A stretch of 64,000 nt of DNA from Physcomitrium patens (GCF_000002425.4 NC_037274.1:530937-594936), one strand, 5' to 3'; shown: positions 12,741 to 25,006, counted from the first letter of the stretch. A program made the numbers and translations. Notes: generated by a model not told the origin, from the letters alone.

Positions 12741-14134
12741 ACGTTTGACTTGTATAGACAAACTTTAATGGAATCAAGAAGTAGAAGTAGCATTTGAAGC
12801 TTTTAAGACAACCTTTGTTTTTGTACCAATCTTGCATCACGTCGATTTTTCTAAGCTATTTTTTTTTATAGAAATAGATGCATCAAACGTTACTTTGGGT
12901 GCCGTATTATCATAAATAGGAACAGATGATAAACTTCATCCAATACCTTTTCATTCCAAAAAAATTTCAGCATCCAACATCAACTACGAGATCCATGACA
13001 AAGAACTTCTTACAATCGTGGATTCATTTCAAGAATAGCACCATCATTTAGGAGGTGCTTCTAGTCCAGTCACAATATATACAGATCACAAGAACCTTAA
13101 ATATTTTATATCAGCACATATTTTGAATTATCGCCAAGCCCATTGGAGTATATCTTTGTCAAGATTCGAATTCAAGTTCACTTATCGACCAAAAAAATAA
13201 TAAGATTTATCAAATACATTCTCTAGATGATCTTACCTTGCACCAAAAGAAAGAGATGCTACTTTCGATCAACAACGGATAATTCTTTTGAAGCCAAAGC
13301 ATCTTTATCTTCAAGCAATGAAATCAATACTAATTGTTGATTCAACTTTCATTAAGCAAGTTCAGTCAAGTATGTCTTCTGATCCTCTTATTCGTGATAT
13401 TAAAAGAAATCCTTCAAAGTCTTATGATACTTTCAAGTTTGAATTCAAGAAGAATCTACTATATTTTGAGGGATGCCTATATGTTCCAGATGGTGAAGCT
13501 CGATTATGTGTTCTTTAAGCTCGTCATGACTTTCCAGCAGTAGGACATTTTGGGTACAATAAAACTTTAGAACTAATATCCAGGGACTTTTGATAGCTCC
13601 AAATATAGAGGCAGTAAAGATTTTGTATAATCTTGTGATATTTGCTCAAGATCAAAAACTCCTTGTCATCGGCCTTAAGGACTTCTTCACCTGTTACCTA
13701 TTCCAAAACAACCATGGTCTTTTGTTTCTATGGATTTTCTCACGGATCTTCCAATCTTAGGTTCTTACGACTTTATATTTCTGATAGTAGATCGTTTTAT
13801 CAAGATGGCATAATTTATACTATGTACAAAATCTATGACAAGTGAAGAAACAGCTAAGCTCTTTCTTGACAATATCTATCGCTATCATGGATTATCCAAG
13901 GATATTATATCAGATAGGAGAACTCAATTTATATCAAGATTTTGGCGGACTCTTTTCAAGATTCTAAAAAAAGATATAAAACTATCTTTGGCATTCCATC
14001 CTCAAACTTATGGACAAACGGATCATGTTAATTAAGTTTTGGAGCAGTATTTAAGATGTATCATTAACTACAATTAAAATGATTAGACAACTCTTTTGCC
14101 ATTGGCAGAGTTTGCTTATAATAATACAGTACGT
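12741..14134 (+). pseudogene. Chromovirus B RNase H and integrase remnant
   Basis: RNase H reads WNQEVEVAFEAFKTTFVFVP (about 12773-12832), FIEIDASNVTLGAVLS and [17 protein letters not shown], then [12 protein letters not shown]. The integrase follows (SDPLIRDIKRNP near 13378; AFHPQTYGQTDHVN near 13990-14032; LPLAEFAYNNT near 14095). Stops and frameshifts occur throughout, for example near 13037 and 14033. Element C interrupts the integrase C-terminal part at 14135, and the reading resumes at 25011 with YGYHRGLDTFDFSK. Confidence 0.8.
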
Positions 14135-15813
14135 TGTCATGATGTAATATGACTAGTAGGTGAAAGGGTGAAGAAATATATCATGTTTTGAGGATCTCAC
14201 TTCAAAAATATTATAGCAAATTATCTTGGAAAAATAGATATTAGTAAAAAGGTAGAAAAATTAAAGGTGCTAATGCTGCCTTTTTACAAATTATGCTTCT
14301 ATTTACTTTGTAAGGCCATAAATAAGGCAAAACAAGGTAGATTAGAAAAATAAGGATATAGACATATGTAAGGAGGAGTTAGGAGTGCAAATTAGTAAAA
14401 ATTACCTCAAGAAGACGAAAGTTGATACCCGGAGAGGACCGGTTATAAACCAGGGTCGAAATCAGACCCTTAAGCACAAAACCAAGTCTCGACGACGACT
14501 CCAGGACTCTTTGGCAAATCGGATAGTGGGATTTGATAGAAGATTGGATAGAGTTTTTATGGGCATTGAGTTTGGGTGATTTGGAGTTGATATGACTTTG
14601 TAAGAGCTTTGCAAAGTGGAGGTTTGTTATGGATGACTTGGATTTTATGAAATAAAATAGGATTTATGTTTTGAGTGATTTCAAGAGTTTTGTTGCAGAT
14701 CTACGGGTGAAATTTTTTGAGTTCATGTTTATAGTTGTGTTAAATACATGTTGTGAATTTGAGCTCGATCTAACAGTTGAAGCGAGAGATATTGAGGTTT
14801 AAGCGGATCAAGATCTCAGAAAGTAGAATTTTAGGTCTAGTGAGCGTTTTTAAGATTTCATGCAATTTACTAGTTGGATTGGAGTAAAACTTATGTGAGA
14901 GGGTATTAGACTTATTTTTCTATGTCCATGAGAAATTTGAAACCAATCGAACGGCGCAAAGAAGAGAAATTGGCTCTGGAAGGTTGGCATCAAGATTGAA
15001 GAAGGAGGCCGGCTTACACCCGAACACATTTTTGAGGTTTTCGTCAATTTGGTAACTCCGATCCTTTTCAAATTTTTTTGTACTTGTTTTAAACTTGATT
15101 TTTAAGAAATATGAAGATTTTGAATTGAGATCGACGGTTTATTCATTAGATATTGAGGTTTAAATTTGTCATAGGAATTACTAGGATTTGGATTAGGATT
15201 TGGCTAGGGATCGATTTAGAATTTAGGGTTTGGATTAGGGTTTGGTTAGGGTTTGATTTAGGGTTGGGATTAGGATTTGGATTAAGATTTAAGGTTTGAT
15301 TAGGATTTAGGGTTGGATTAGGATTTGGATTAGGATTTAAGGTTTGGTTAGGATTTGATTTAGGATTTAGATTAGGGTTTGATTTAAGGTTTGGTTTAGG
15401 GTTTTGGGTTTGAAATAGGATTTCATTTAGGATTTCATTTAGGATTTCATTTAAGGTTTATTTAGGATTTGACTTAGGATTTAGGATTTATTAGGGTTTA
15501 AGATTTAATTAGGTTTGGTCTAAAGTTTGAGTGAAATTTATTAGGGCTTTAACTAGAATTAAATTAAGGTTGAATTAACATATATTTGAATAATATTTGT
15601 GATCATTCTAATATTTCATTGAAAATTTTATTATTTGTTTGAAATTTCTTTGAATTTTTTTGAATTTGATTACGTTTGTTTACCATATTATAGTCTAATT
15701 AGAGCATTGTTAGTATTCTATTAGAATTAGGATTTTGTTATCGCAATTTCTATTCTTCCTTCTACAGCCAGGTGTCCGGAGCATTCTCAAGCAAGACTTC
15801 ATACATTACGACA
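14135..15813 (+). repeat. 5' LTR of element C
   Basis: This 1679-bp LTR has three parts: about 1.03 kb of unique sequence, a TTTAGGG-like degenerate array (about 15178-15515), and a 300-bp 3' part. The first part differs from the 3' LTR at only three positions that I can see (all near 14627-14641). The last part differs at many positions. A 64-codon open frame (14385-14579) is repeated exactly in the 3' LTR, but nothing suggests it is translated. Confidence 0.92.
15178..15515 (+). repeat. Telomere-like degenerate TTTAGGG array inside LTR-C (5' copy)
   Basis: About 340 bp of head-to-tail units such as TTAGGATTTGGA, TTAGGGTTTGGT and TTTAGGGTT lie here. The underlying motif resembles the plant telomere repeat TTTAGGG, with A/G and spacing variation. 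It lies within the LTR, so it was presumably carried by the element and is not a chromosome-end relic. The 3' LTR copy is longer. Confidence 0.85.
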
Positions 15814-15903
15814 TATTTGGTGAATTTGACGTGAAACGCTTGAGGTGGAAGGAATTTATTATTATTTTTATTATTTGAATTTTTGAAAAGGAATTAAAGG
15901 AGA

Positions 15904-18276
15904 ATGGAAGGAGGTAATTTGGATAGTGCTTGAAGTAGAGTTGGAAGAAGAGCTTCATTTGGAGGAGAAGGTATGCATTTTGATCCTAATTCTGCAAGCA
16001 TGTTTGAAGCTTTGACCTTATTCATGCAACAACAAGAGCAATAGGTTAAAGATCGCAAAGAGAGTATGGCTAACAAAGCATTACAAGTAGTCGTGGACAA
16101 GAACGATGAATTTGAAGGAAAGGATATTACAAAATATTTAAGATGTTATGTAAAAGAAATAGAATTGAAGCGTATTTCAGAAAGCGAGATGGTTCAATTA
16201 TTTGAATTAGCCTCTACACGAGAGATAAGAAATCAAGTTAAGTTTCTTATACAACACTTTGGAGGTTCATGGGAGAAATTTTCTCAAGCTTTGAAGGATG
16301 AGTTTTTCTTAGAAGATAGTGATAGGATTACAAAAAGGTCTTTTTTTGAATGGATTGAAAAGCCAAAGAAGGATCTTCTAGCAATAGAATTATTAAGGGA
16401 GTTTAAAAAGTAATATTCTTCTTTATCAAAGAAAGAAAGATAATTATTGGATTCAAGTAAGGTGGAGCTCTTTCTTCAAGCAGCTGATGGAAAGTTGCAA
16501 GAGAAGTTAGAATTCATGCTTGAAGATAAAGAAGAAGATGAAGGATTGACAACAATTTAGAAAAGGATAGAGGATGCTGTAAGGAGGTTGACAAAAAGAG
16601 AAAGGAGTAAAGATATGGGGGGTGATCAAAGACCATTACAAGCATCTAAGGTATAGGTGTCTAGTATCCATCCGACATCTTTGATTCAACCTTCAATGGT
16701 TACAACAAAGAAAGAAGAAACGGGAATTGATGAAATCATACGTGGGATGAGAGATTTGTAAATAAAATTTACAAAACTTGAAGAGAAAGGTCAATCATCA
16801 AGAATATCAACAAAACAAAGACCAAGGCCAATGGAGGGTGTAGTACATAGATGCATGTGATGTGACAGCATAGATCACTCGAGGAGGAAATGTAAAGAAT
16901 TTACAAAGACATTACGTAAAGGAGTTGTTTTTTTTAGAGATGGTATGATACACTCAAAAGAAAATAGAAAAAAATTAGAAACAAATTTTGGTAAAGGAAG
17001 AATGAAGTTATTTATTAGAGATACTTTTAAAGTGCAAACAATCTCAAGCAATGAAGCATCAACATATTGGGTGGAAGTAGATCCTAGTAGATGTTTAAGT
17101 ATAAATCTTGAGTTTCCGGGAGAATCTAGTTCTTTGTGGATAAGTGGAATGAGGTATGCTGAAAGGAGAAATTTTACTAGAGATGATTTAAAACATATTG
17201 GTAATAACATTCGACGAATAATTGGGTGGGATGATCCAGTAGATAGATTATCTGTACATGCTCATATTGCAAGGAGTCAACATGAAGCATTAATAGAAGA
17301 AAAATGAAGGAGAGATGAAAATAATGAAAGGCCCTCAAAAAAAACTACAAGGGAGAAAAAAGTACGACAACAAAAGAATTTTATTCATGAAGAGACAATA
17401 GAGAATATTTCTACAAAAAAGAGGGAAATTGGAAAAGAAAAAGTAAAGGCTCCTGCTTATAAATTACAATCAGATATTAAAGCAGCTACAAATTTGAAGA
17501 AGGTATTGGAGGAGTGGATTTTAAGTGAAAAGGTTGAATTCTCAATTGATAAAATTCTAGGAATTACAAAGCATGAGTTTCATGAAGTTATTATTGATAC
17601 AATAAAGAAAAAATGACAATCTATAGGAGACTCTATGACATCGAATGCACAAGGAACAAGAGCAATGGAAAGAAATAAAGATAAAGAAGATGAAATACAA
17701 AATTTTGGAGATGTCTTGCGAGTAAGGTTTGCAAAAAAAGAAGATGTCATTCAAGCTTCTAGCCATTATTCTAGAAGTCATTGAGCAAGGGCTACAACGG
17801 AGACTTTAATAAAATTGAAAAATTTAGAAGAACCAGTTGTAGCATTAATTGATCATGGTTCTGAAATCAATTTGATGTCAAAGGAATTATATAATAAGAA
17901 AAAATGGCCTATTGATACTGAACATGGGTGGATGATAAGAGCTGCGAATAATTCAAAGGGAGATTTGTATGGAGCATGTCCAAATATCAAAGTGACAATT
18001 GGAGATGTTATTCATGAACAGAATTTTTTTGTGCAAGACATGTCTACATATCCTATTATATTGGGACAACCATATATTATTTCCACACGAATGGAAACAA
18101 AAGTAATGGATGATGGTTTAGCTTATGCAAGAATAAGAAGCCAAGATGGAATGAAAGCAGTTCAATTTTTAACTGTTTGTACTAATCATGAGAGAAATCA
18201 TGATAAGTTGAGAGAGAAACTAATATCAAATGAGAAATTTGAAGACCTTGAGGGTTTTTACCACACACCATTGTAA
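15904..18276 (+). pseudogene. Element C gag-protease ORF, broken by stops but in one frame
   Basis: The reading starts at ATG 15904 (MEGGNLDSA...). The capsid region (KYLRCYVKEIELKRISESEM, about 16132-16191) and a zinc knuckle near 16850 (CMxCDSIDHSRRKC, with Trp changed to a stop) are followed by a protease near 17830 (ALIDHGSEINLM ... IILGQPYI) that keeps the catalytic Asp. All parts stay in one frame to the stop at 18274, so damage is by point stops, not indels. Stops lie near 15931, 16042, 16411, 16441, 16558, 16654, 16759, 16858, 17305, 17614 and 17782. Several look like TGG to TGA/TAG or CAA/CGA to TAA/TGA. Confidence 0.85.
18252..18258 (+). promoter_or_regulatory. Candidate -1 ribosomal frameshift heptamer GGGTTTT
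   Basis: In the gag-protease frame the bases read GAG GGT TTT TAC, so G GGT TTT fits the X XXY YYZ slippery pattern in the correct phase, 16 bases before the gag-protease stop. A -1 shift would enter the pol frame, which is open across the stop and continues to a (probably secondary) stop near 18319. Element A has the same -1 relation between protease and pol but no matching heptamer at this position, so the claim rests on one copy. Confidence 0.45.
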
Positions 18277-21203
18277 GGCAGGGTTGCAATGGATTAGAGA
18301 AAAAAAAGCTTCTATTTAATTAAGAAGAAGAATTGTTATCTACCGGACTTATTGGGATGACACAAGATTGTGTATTGACTTTTAAAACTATTGACAAAAT
18401 GAAAAAGAGGGACAGATGTTATATTAAAAATATTGAGAAAAATTTGAAAGAAAATGGAAAATTAGTTGAAAATGAATTTATTTTAGGAGCATATGAAGAA
18501 GTAGGTTTTACAGATACTATGGAGGAATTAAATTATCTATTACAATGTGGGTTACAAGTAGAGAATAGAGTTATTAATGTATATTTTAAAGAATTTTATG
18601 ATGAAATTTAAGGATTTAAAGAAAATTTAAGTCGCCAAGAGGTATATATTGAAACTAAGTATAAATCAGTAGCAAAGAAGGTCAAACCAGTGGCTTTGTC
18701 ACTACCATCTGATTCTGAAGAAATGATAAGTAGAGCATCGACACAACCAAATCTAAGAGATCCAAGGAAGATAGGGCATAAATTTATGGATGTTACATTA
18801 GATGGGTTAAATATTGGAGGTGATGGATTTTTGACAAAATGTGAAGAAAAATATTTTAGGGATATGCTTTCATGTTATGGAAAAGCTTTTGCATTTGAAG
18901 CACATGAAATTGGGTGTGTGGATCCAAATATTGTAGCACCCATGGTTATTTTTACTATTTCTCATGAACCATGGAATTTGTGACCAATTCCAGTACCAAG
19001 AGCGCATTTATCTAAGTTAGTAGATTTATTCAATGAAAAGATTAAAATAGAAATTTTGTAACCATCTATAGCACCTTATTCTAATCGATAGTTTACAGTG
19101 CCAAAGAAAAATGGAACAATGAGATTTATACAAGATATGCAAGCCATAAATAAAGTGACTATTAGAAATATGGGTTCAAGTCCAATTGTAGATGAATTTG
19201 CAGAAGCATTTGCTAGAAGAGCTATCTATTCAATGGGTGATCTTTATTCAGGTTATGATCAATTTCAATTGATAATACAAAGTAGGAATTTGACAACTAT
19301 GAAGACACCGTTAGGATTGGTTAGAATGTGCACATTACCACAAGGGGCTACAAATTTTGTAGCACATATGATGAATGGAATGCATAAGGTATTAAGAGAT
19401 TTTATTCCAAGAATAACAATGTCTTTTTTGGATGATGTACCTATTAAGGGATGTGAAGAAGAAAGAAAGGATGAAACTTTAGATTCAAGGGGATGTAGGA
19501 AGTTTGTGGCAGATTATATTGAAGATTGTGAGAAGATTTTGAAAAGATTGGAAGAAGTTCATTTAACCTTATCGGGGACAAAATCAATGTTTGGAATAAA
19601 AGAAATTTTGGTGGTAGGACACATATGTGGTTCATATGGACGTAAACCAAGTATAGAAAAGATTGATATTATTAAAAAGATGAAAGAATGTACAAATACA
19701 ACGAAAGTGAAAAGATTTTTAAGAGCATGTATTTTCTATCATATATGGATACCTCACTTTGCACATATAGCAGATCCATTGTATGAGTTGTTAAGAAAGA
19801 ATCAAAAATTTCAATGGAAAGAAGAACAACGGAAAGCTATAGAAAAATTGAAAGAACTTCTTTCTTCATCTCTAACTTTAAAGAAAGTAAATTATGAAGG
19901 TGGAAGGCCAGTGGTATTAACAGTTGATGCAAGTCCAATTGGAATAAGTTGGGCAGTTGGACAAGATGATAAACAAGAAAATAGATATATAGTAAGATTT
20001 GGAGCAAAGGTATTGAATTCCAGGCAAAGGGCATATGCGCAAATCAAAAGAGAATTATGGGTTATAGTAATAGCTATGAAAAATAAAAAAGAATACTTGA
20101 TTGAAGTATCAGTAGTTATAGAAACAGATTTTCTACCTTTATTAGGCATGATTACAAGTTGTTCAACTCTTGATATTGCTATATTGAGGTGGATAGCATA
20201 TATCAAATCTATGAATCCTAAATTTAAACATATTGCAGAGAAAGAAAATTCAGTTGCAGATATGTTATCGAGAGCAAGGTATAATGATGAAGAAAAGATG
20301 ATTGATTTAGAAGATGATGTGGGTACAAAATTTTATACCAATGCGTTATCAAAGGAAAAGGGTGTATGTTTTAATATACCATTGGAAGCATTTTTAAGAG
20401 ATTTATATGAAAATAAATGGAAAGATGTTGGAGAGTATTTGAGCACATTAAAACGACAAAAAGGTTGGACGTATCAAGAATTTAAGAAAATTTGTAAGAA
20501 AGCCTATGGATATTTTTTACATGATGGATATTTATGGAAGCATCCAAAAAAGAGAGGAAAAGTACCACAAAGGATGATATGTGGTTTAAAAGCTCAACAA
20601 AGGATTATTAAAGAATTTCATGAAAATTTATGGGTAGGGCATCGAGGTATTTGGGCAACATTCACTAAGTTAAAGGAAAAATATTGGTGGAAAAGAATGT
20701 ACAAAGACATAGAAAAATTTGTAGAATCTTGTGAGACTTGTCAAGTATATTCAAATATTCGACATCGAAATGGGTTACATCCAACATACCCTTTGGCTTT
20801 ACATTACAAGTGGGTGGTGGATTTAGTGGCAATGCCTATGGGACTTGGGCAAATGAAGTATTTGATACTTGCACGAGAAGATTTATTGAATATGGTTGAA
20901 AGGCGAACATTAAAAACAAAGGATACTAAAGGTGTATGTCGATTTCTATTAGAAGAAGTTATTTGTCATTATGGATGTATTGAAAAAATTACGGCGGATA
21001 GGAGTGAATTGGATGCAAAAGAAGCACGAGAATTTTTTAATAGAATAGGAATTAAACTTTCTTTGACAACAACATATAACCCAGAAGGTAATGAAAAAAG
21101 TGAGCATGGGCATTCACCTATTGTTAAGGCATTAGTAAAGGCATGCAATGACAAAGCACATGAATGACCTAGACTACTACCATTTGCATTGTGGACAGAT
21201 CGT
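18277..21203 (+). pseudogene. Element C pol, 5' part (RT, RNase H, integrase)
   Basis: A linker region (about 18333-18700) leads to RT (FIQDMQAINKVTIRNMG near 19121; TLPQGATNFVAHMM; FLDDVPIKGC near 19427-19456), RNase H (LTVDASPIGISWAVGQDD near 19917; VADMLSRARY near 20254) and integrase (HRGIWATF; CETCQVYSNIRHRNGLHPTY near 20733; WVVDLV; ITADRSEL; NPEGNEKSEHGH). From 19098 to 21167 the frame is fully open. Stops upstream at 18609, 18981, 19060 and 19090, and at 21165 (TGG to TGA), break it. Solo LTR-D1 interrupts the integrase core at 21204 inside the codons for DRT (element A has DRTTHSS). Confidence 0.88.
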
Positions 21204-22284
21204 TGTCGGGGTAGAGAGAGTTTGCCTCAAGAAAATACTGGGCTTCTAGTTGTCACTAATTATTCAATCAAGCTTGAAAATAAGGGAAGCCCTAAGTTTA
21301 TATATAATTTTTCTCTTTTTGAGTAATTACACCAAATACACAATCCTCAAGTAACCCACAACTTCCAAAATATGATAAAATCTTCTAAATCCTTGTTTAT
21401 TCTTATGTGGAGATTTTTCCGAACTTCAACACCTCATATCTCTTAATCCGACCGTCCAAAAAAACTCAAATTTTACATGAGGTATTGGTGTATTCTTATT
21501 AAATTCTACAACAATTTTCAACTGCAAATTCGTTGCAGATCTTGAGATATCTTGAAATCCCTAACAGTCGCTTCAAACCCTTGTCTTTATACATTTGCAA
21601 GCAATTTTCTTCATATTTCACAAAATATAAGCTCAAATGCCACAAAATTTGTATGTATAGCTTTTTAACACAAAATTTTACATTTTCCAAAAAGTTTGAG
21701 CCAAAAGTTCGTCCGAAAACTCAAGTTATGGCTCCAACCATTACTACAAACAAACTCGCTTACTTATTGCTTTTGATTTGGAAGCATTGCCTTCAACTCC
21801 TTACAACTCCTTCATATGAACTCCAAAAGCAATAATTCTTTTGTAAAAGATGTAGGCCTTGAAATCGCCGTTCTAGTTGCACCTTCCGATCTTCAAAAGC
21901 TGCTGTAAAACTCCTCGTACTCTCAAAAGAGTAACAGTATGTCTTAAATAAACACCTTAACTTCAAACGGTTATAACTTTTTCACCCTAACTCCAAATCC
22001 TCTAATTTTTGTACAAAAATTGTTCTCCAAACTCTAAACTTTACAACCTTAGCTTCTAATCTCCGAATGCCCCCTTTGAAGTCGCCGAAACCCTTTTTAA
22101 GGTCGTGGGCAGCCTCCTCAAAGCCCATTGGGCATGGTATTCGACCAATAGGGATGAAGTTTTCCATTCCTTGCCTTCATCCGACCATGACTTGCTTTCA
22201 TCCCTCCTAATTAGCCTCCTACTAGTTTAGATTTTCATCCTTAGGTTTCCACCTTCTTTCAAGGCTTCATATTAAACATTTAGG

Positions 22285-22321
<37 letters not shown>

Positions 22322-22478
22322 AATGTCAAAATCAAAAGAAGTAAAGAAACAAAATAAAGTTTCTTATACCAACTCCTTTTAATTTAATCTACTAGCCACT
22401 CTAATACACATCTAGATTTATCAACATATAATATGTTTTAATTAATTTTTACATATTGTAAGTATTTACAGTATGACA
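21204..22478. repeat. Solo LTR-D1 nested in element C integrase
   Basis: This 1275-bp block begins TGTCGGGG and ends TATGACA, with a perfect 4-bp duplication TCGT (21200-21203 and 22479-22482). Removing it restores the integrase frame across DRTTHSSV. It contains no coding region, so it is a solo LTR. LTR-D2 (28517-29794) is a second copy of nearly the same length (1278 bp). A (TA)n run near 22291-22317 occurs in both copies. This is the third nesting level: D1 in C in B. Confidence 0.9.
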
Positions 22479-23043
22479 TCGTACAACTCATAGTTCGGTA
22501 ACAGGTTATATGCCTTCTGAATTAATATATGGACAAAAGCCAATAATGCCAATAGAAGATGTAGTATGTACATGGGGTGTATTGCCTTGGAAAAATTATC
22601 TCAATAGAGAAGAACTTTTAGCATTATGGATTCAACAGCTAGAAAAAAGGCCCAATGATATTAAAATAGTAATAAAAAAATTAAAAGAAGCAAGAGAAAA
22701 GAATAAAGAAAGATTTGATAAAAAGCATCAACTACAACCTAAGGCTATTGAAGATGGTGATTGGGTATTAGTTTATGATAGTAGCTTAGACAATCAAAAT
22801 AGCACTATGAAAAAGTTTGCAAAGAGATGGTTTGGACCGTATATTGTCAAAACGGCACACAACAATGGAACATATTCATTATAAGAACTTGATGGTACAG
22901 AATTGAAGGTACTCAAAGCAAGCAAACAAATTAAGTTATTTAAACAAAGAGATAAAGATATTTTTTTTGATGAAGAACAAACTTCAATACAAGATATCGA
23001 GATTGGAATAGAAGAGTACACTAAAAATCAAGAATTGTACTAA
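22479..23043 (+). pseudogene. Element C pol, 3' part (integrase C-terminus)
   Basis: Integrase coding resumes after the solo LTR (THSSVTGYMPSELIYGQKPI) and runs through the C-terminal GDWVLVYDSSLDNQNSTMKK and RWFGPYIVKTAH module (near 22828). One stop lies at 22882 (SL*ELDG against SLRELDG in element A). The reading ends at a TAA at 23041. There is no chromodomain, in contrast to chromovirus B. Confidence 0.85.
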
Positions 23044-23106
23044 GATGAAGAACATTCCACACTAACATATTGAAGAATTGTTGGTACATGCCGGAGGATG
23101 CACAGA

Positions 23107-23121
23107 TTCAAGGGGGGTGGA
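23107..23121 (+). promoter_or_regulatory. Polypurine tract of element C
   Basis: The run AAGGGGGGTGGA lies directly before the TG of the 3' LTR at 23122. It follows the conserved CCGGAGGATGCACAGATTCA block also present in element A. Confidence 0.75.
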
Positions 23122-25006
23122 TGTCATGATGTAATATGACTAGTAGGTGAAAGGGTGAAGAAATATATCATGTTTTGAGGATCTCACTTCAAAAATATTA
23201 TAGCAAATTATCTTGGAAAAATAGATATTAGTAAAAAGGTAGAAAAATTAAAGGTGCTAATGCTGCCTTTTTACAAATTATGCTTCTATTTACTTTGTAA
23301 GGCCATAAATAAGGCAAAACAAGGTAGATTAGAAAAATAAGGATATAGACATATGTAAGGAGGAGTTAGGAGTGCAAATTAGTAAAAATTACCTCAAGAA
23401 GACGAAAGTTGATACCCGGAGAGGACCGGTTATAAACCAGGGTCGAAATCAGACCCTTAAGCACAAAACCAAGTCTCGACGACGACTCCAGGACTCTTTG
23501 GCAAATCGGATAGTGGGATTTGATAGAAGATTGGATAGAGTTTTTATGGGCATTGAGTTTGGGTGATTTGGAGTTGATATGACTTTGTAAGAGCTTTGCA
23601 AAGTGGAGGTTTGTTTCGGATGACTTGGGTTTTATGAAATAAAATAGGATTTATGTTTTGAGTGATTTCAAGAGTTTTGTTGCAGATCTACGGGTGAAAT
23701 TTTTTGAGTTCATGTTTATAGTTGTGTTAAATACATGTTGTGAATTTGAGCTCGATCTAACAGTTGAAGCGAGAGATATTGAGGTTTAAGCGGATCAAGA
23801 TCTCAGAAAGTAGAATTTTAGGTCTAGTGAGCGTTTTTAAGATTTCATGCAATTTACTAGTTGGATTGGAGTAAAACTTATGTGAGAGGGTATTAGACTT
23901 ATTTTTCTATGTCCATGAGAAATTTGAAACCAATCGAACGGCGCAAAGAAGAGAAATTGGCTCTGGAAGGTTGGCATCAAGATTGAAGAAGGAGGCCGGC
24001 TTACACCCGAACACATTTTTGAGGTTTTCGTCAATTTGGTAACTCCGATCCTTTTCAAATTTTTTTGTACTTGTTTTAAACTTGATTTTTAAGAAATATG
24101 AAGATTTTGAATTGAGATCGACGGTTTATTCATTAGATATTGAGGTTTAAATTTGTCATAGGAATTACTAGGATTTGGATTAGGGTTTGGCTAGGATTCG
24201 ATTTAGGGTGTGATTTAGAGTTTAGGGTTTGGATTAGGGTTTGGTTAGGATTTGATTTAGGATTTGGATTAGGATTTGGATTAGGCTTTAGATTTTGATT
24301 AGGGTTTGATTTAGGATTTGGATTAGGATTTGGTTAGGGTTTGATTTAGGATTTGGATTAGGATTTGGATTAGGGTTTAGGATTTGGTTAGGATTTAGGA
24401 TTTGGATTAGGATTTAGGGTTTGGTTAAGGTTTAGGGTTGGATTAGGGTTTAGGATTTGATTAGGGTTTAGGGTTGGATTAGGATTTAGGATTTGGTTAG
24501 GGTTTGATTTAGGATTTGGATTAAGATTTGATTTAAGGTTTGATTTAGGATTTAGGGTTTGAAATATGGTTTGATTCAGGGTTTGATTTAAAGTTTGGTT
24601 TAGGGTTTTGGGTTTGAAATAGGATTTGATTTAGAGTTTAATTTAAGATTTGTTTAGGATTTGACTTAGGATTTAGGATTTATTAGGGTTTAAGATTTAA
24701 TTAGGTTTGGTCTAAAGTTTGAGTGAAATTCATTAGGGTTTTAACTAGAATTAAATTAAGGTTGAATTGACATATATTTGAATAATATTTGTGATCATTC
24801 TAATATTTCTTTAAAAAAATTATTGTTTGTTTGAAATTTCTTTGAGTTGTTTTGAATTTGATTACGTTTGTTTACCATTATTATAGTCTAATTAGAACAT
24901 TGTTAGTATTCTATTAGAATTAGGATTTTGTTATCGCAATTTCTATTCTTCCTTCTTCAGCCAAGTGCCCGGAGCATTCTCAAGCAAGACTGCACATATT
25001 ACGACA
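23122..25006 (+). repeat. 3' LTR of element C
   Basis: This 1885-bp partner of 14135-15813 has a 5' kilobase nearly identical to the other LTR. Its telomere-like array is about 200 bp longer, and its 3' 300 bases carry many substitutions and small indels. It ends ACGACA followed by ACGT, the downstream half of the target duplication. Confidence 0.92.
24168..24700 (+). repeat. Telomere-like degenerate TTTAGGG array inside LTR-C (3' copy)
   Basis: About 530 bp of the same kind of units as at 15178 (TTAGGATTTGGA, TTAGGGTTTAGG and others). The length difference from the 5' copy accounts for the unequal LTR lengths and shows array expansion or contraction after insertion. Confidence 0.85.

Larger units (their letters stand above)
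14135..25006 (+). mobile_element. Element C: Ty3/gypsy retrotransposon with fungal-type pol, carrying a nested solo LTR
   Basis: This element belongs to the same clade as element A but a different family. The LTRs are 1679 and 1885 bp, begin TGTCATGATGTAA and end ACGACA. It is flanked by a perfect 4-bp duplication ACGT (14131-14134 and 25007-25010). Internal order is primer site (15818), gag-protease, pol and purine tract. Removing solo LTR-D1 leaves about 9.6 kb. It sits in the integrase of chromovirus B. It has many stops (gag alone has more than ten) but keeps an uninterrupted 689-codon RT-RNase H-integrase stretch at 19098-21167. Confidence 0.92.

Noticed and set aside
14385-14579. 64-codon open frame repeated identically at 23372-23566, and 73-codon minus frames at 14850-15071 and 23837-24058
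   Set aside because: They lie in the near-identical first kilobase of the two LTRs, so identity reflects LTR duplication or conversion, not selection on a protein.
15178-15515. Interstitial telomere or chromosome fusion relic
   Set aside because: The array is inside an LTR and is present in both LTRs of the same element, so it belongs to the retrotransposon.
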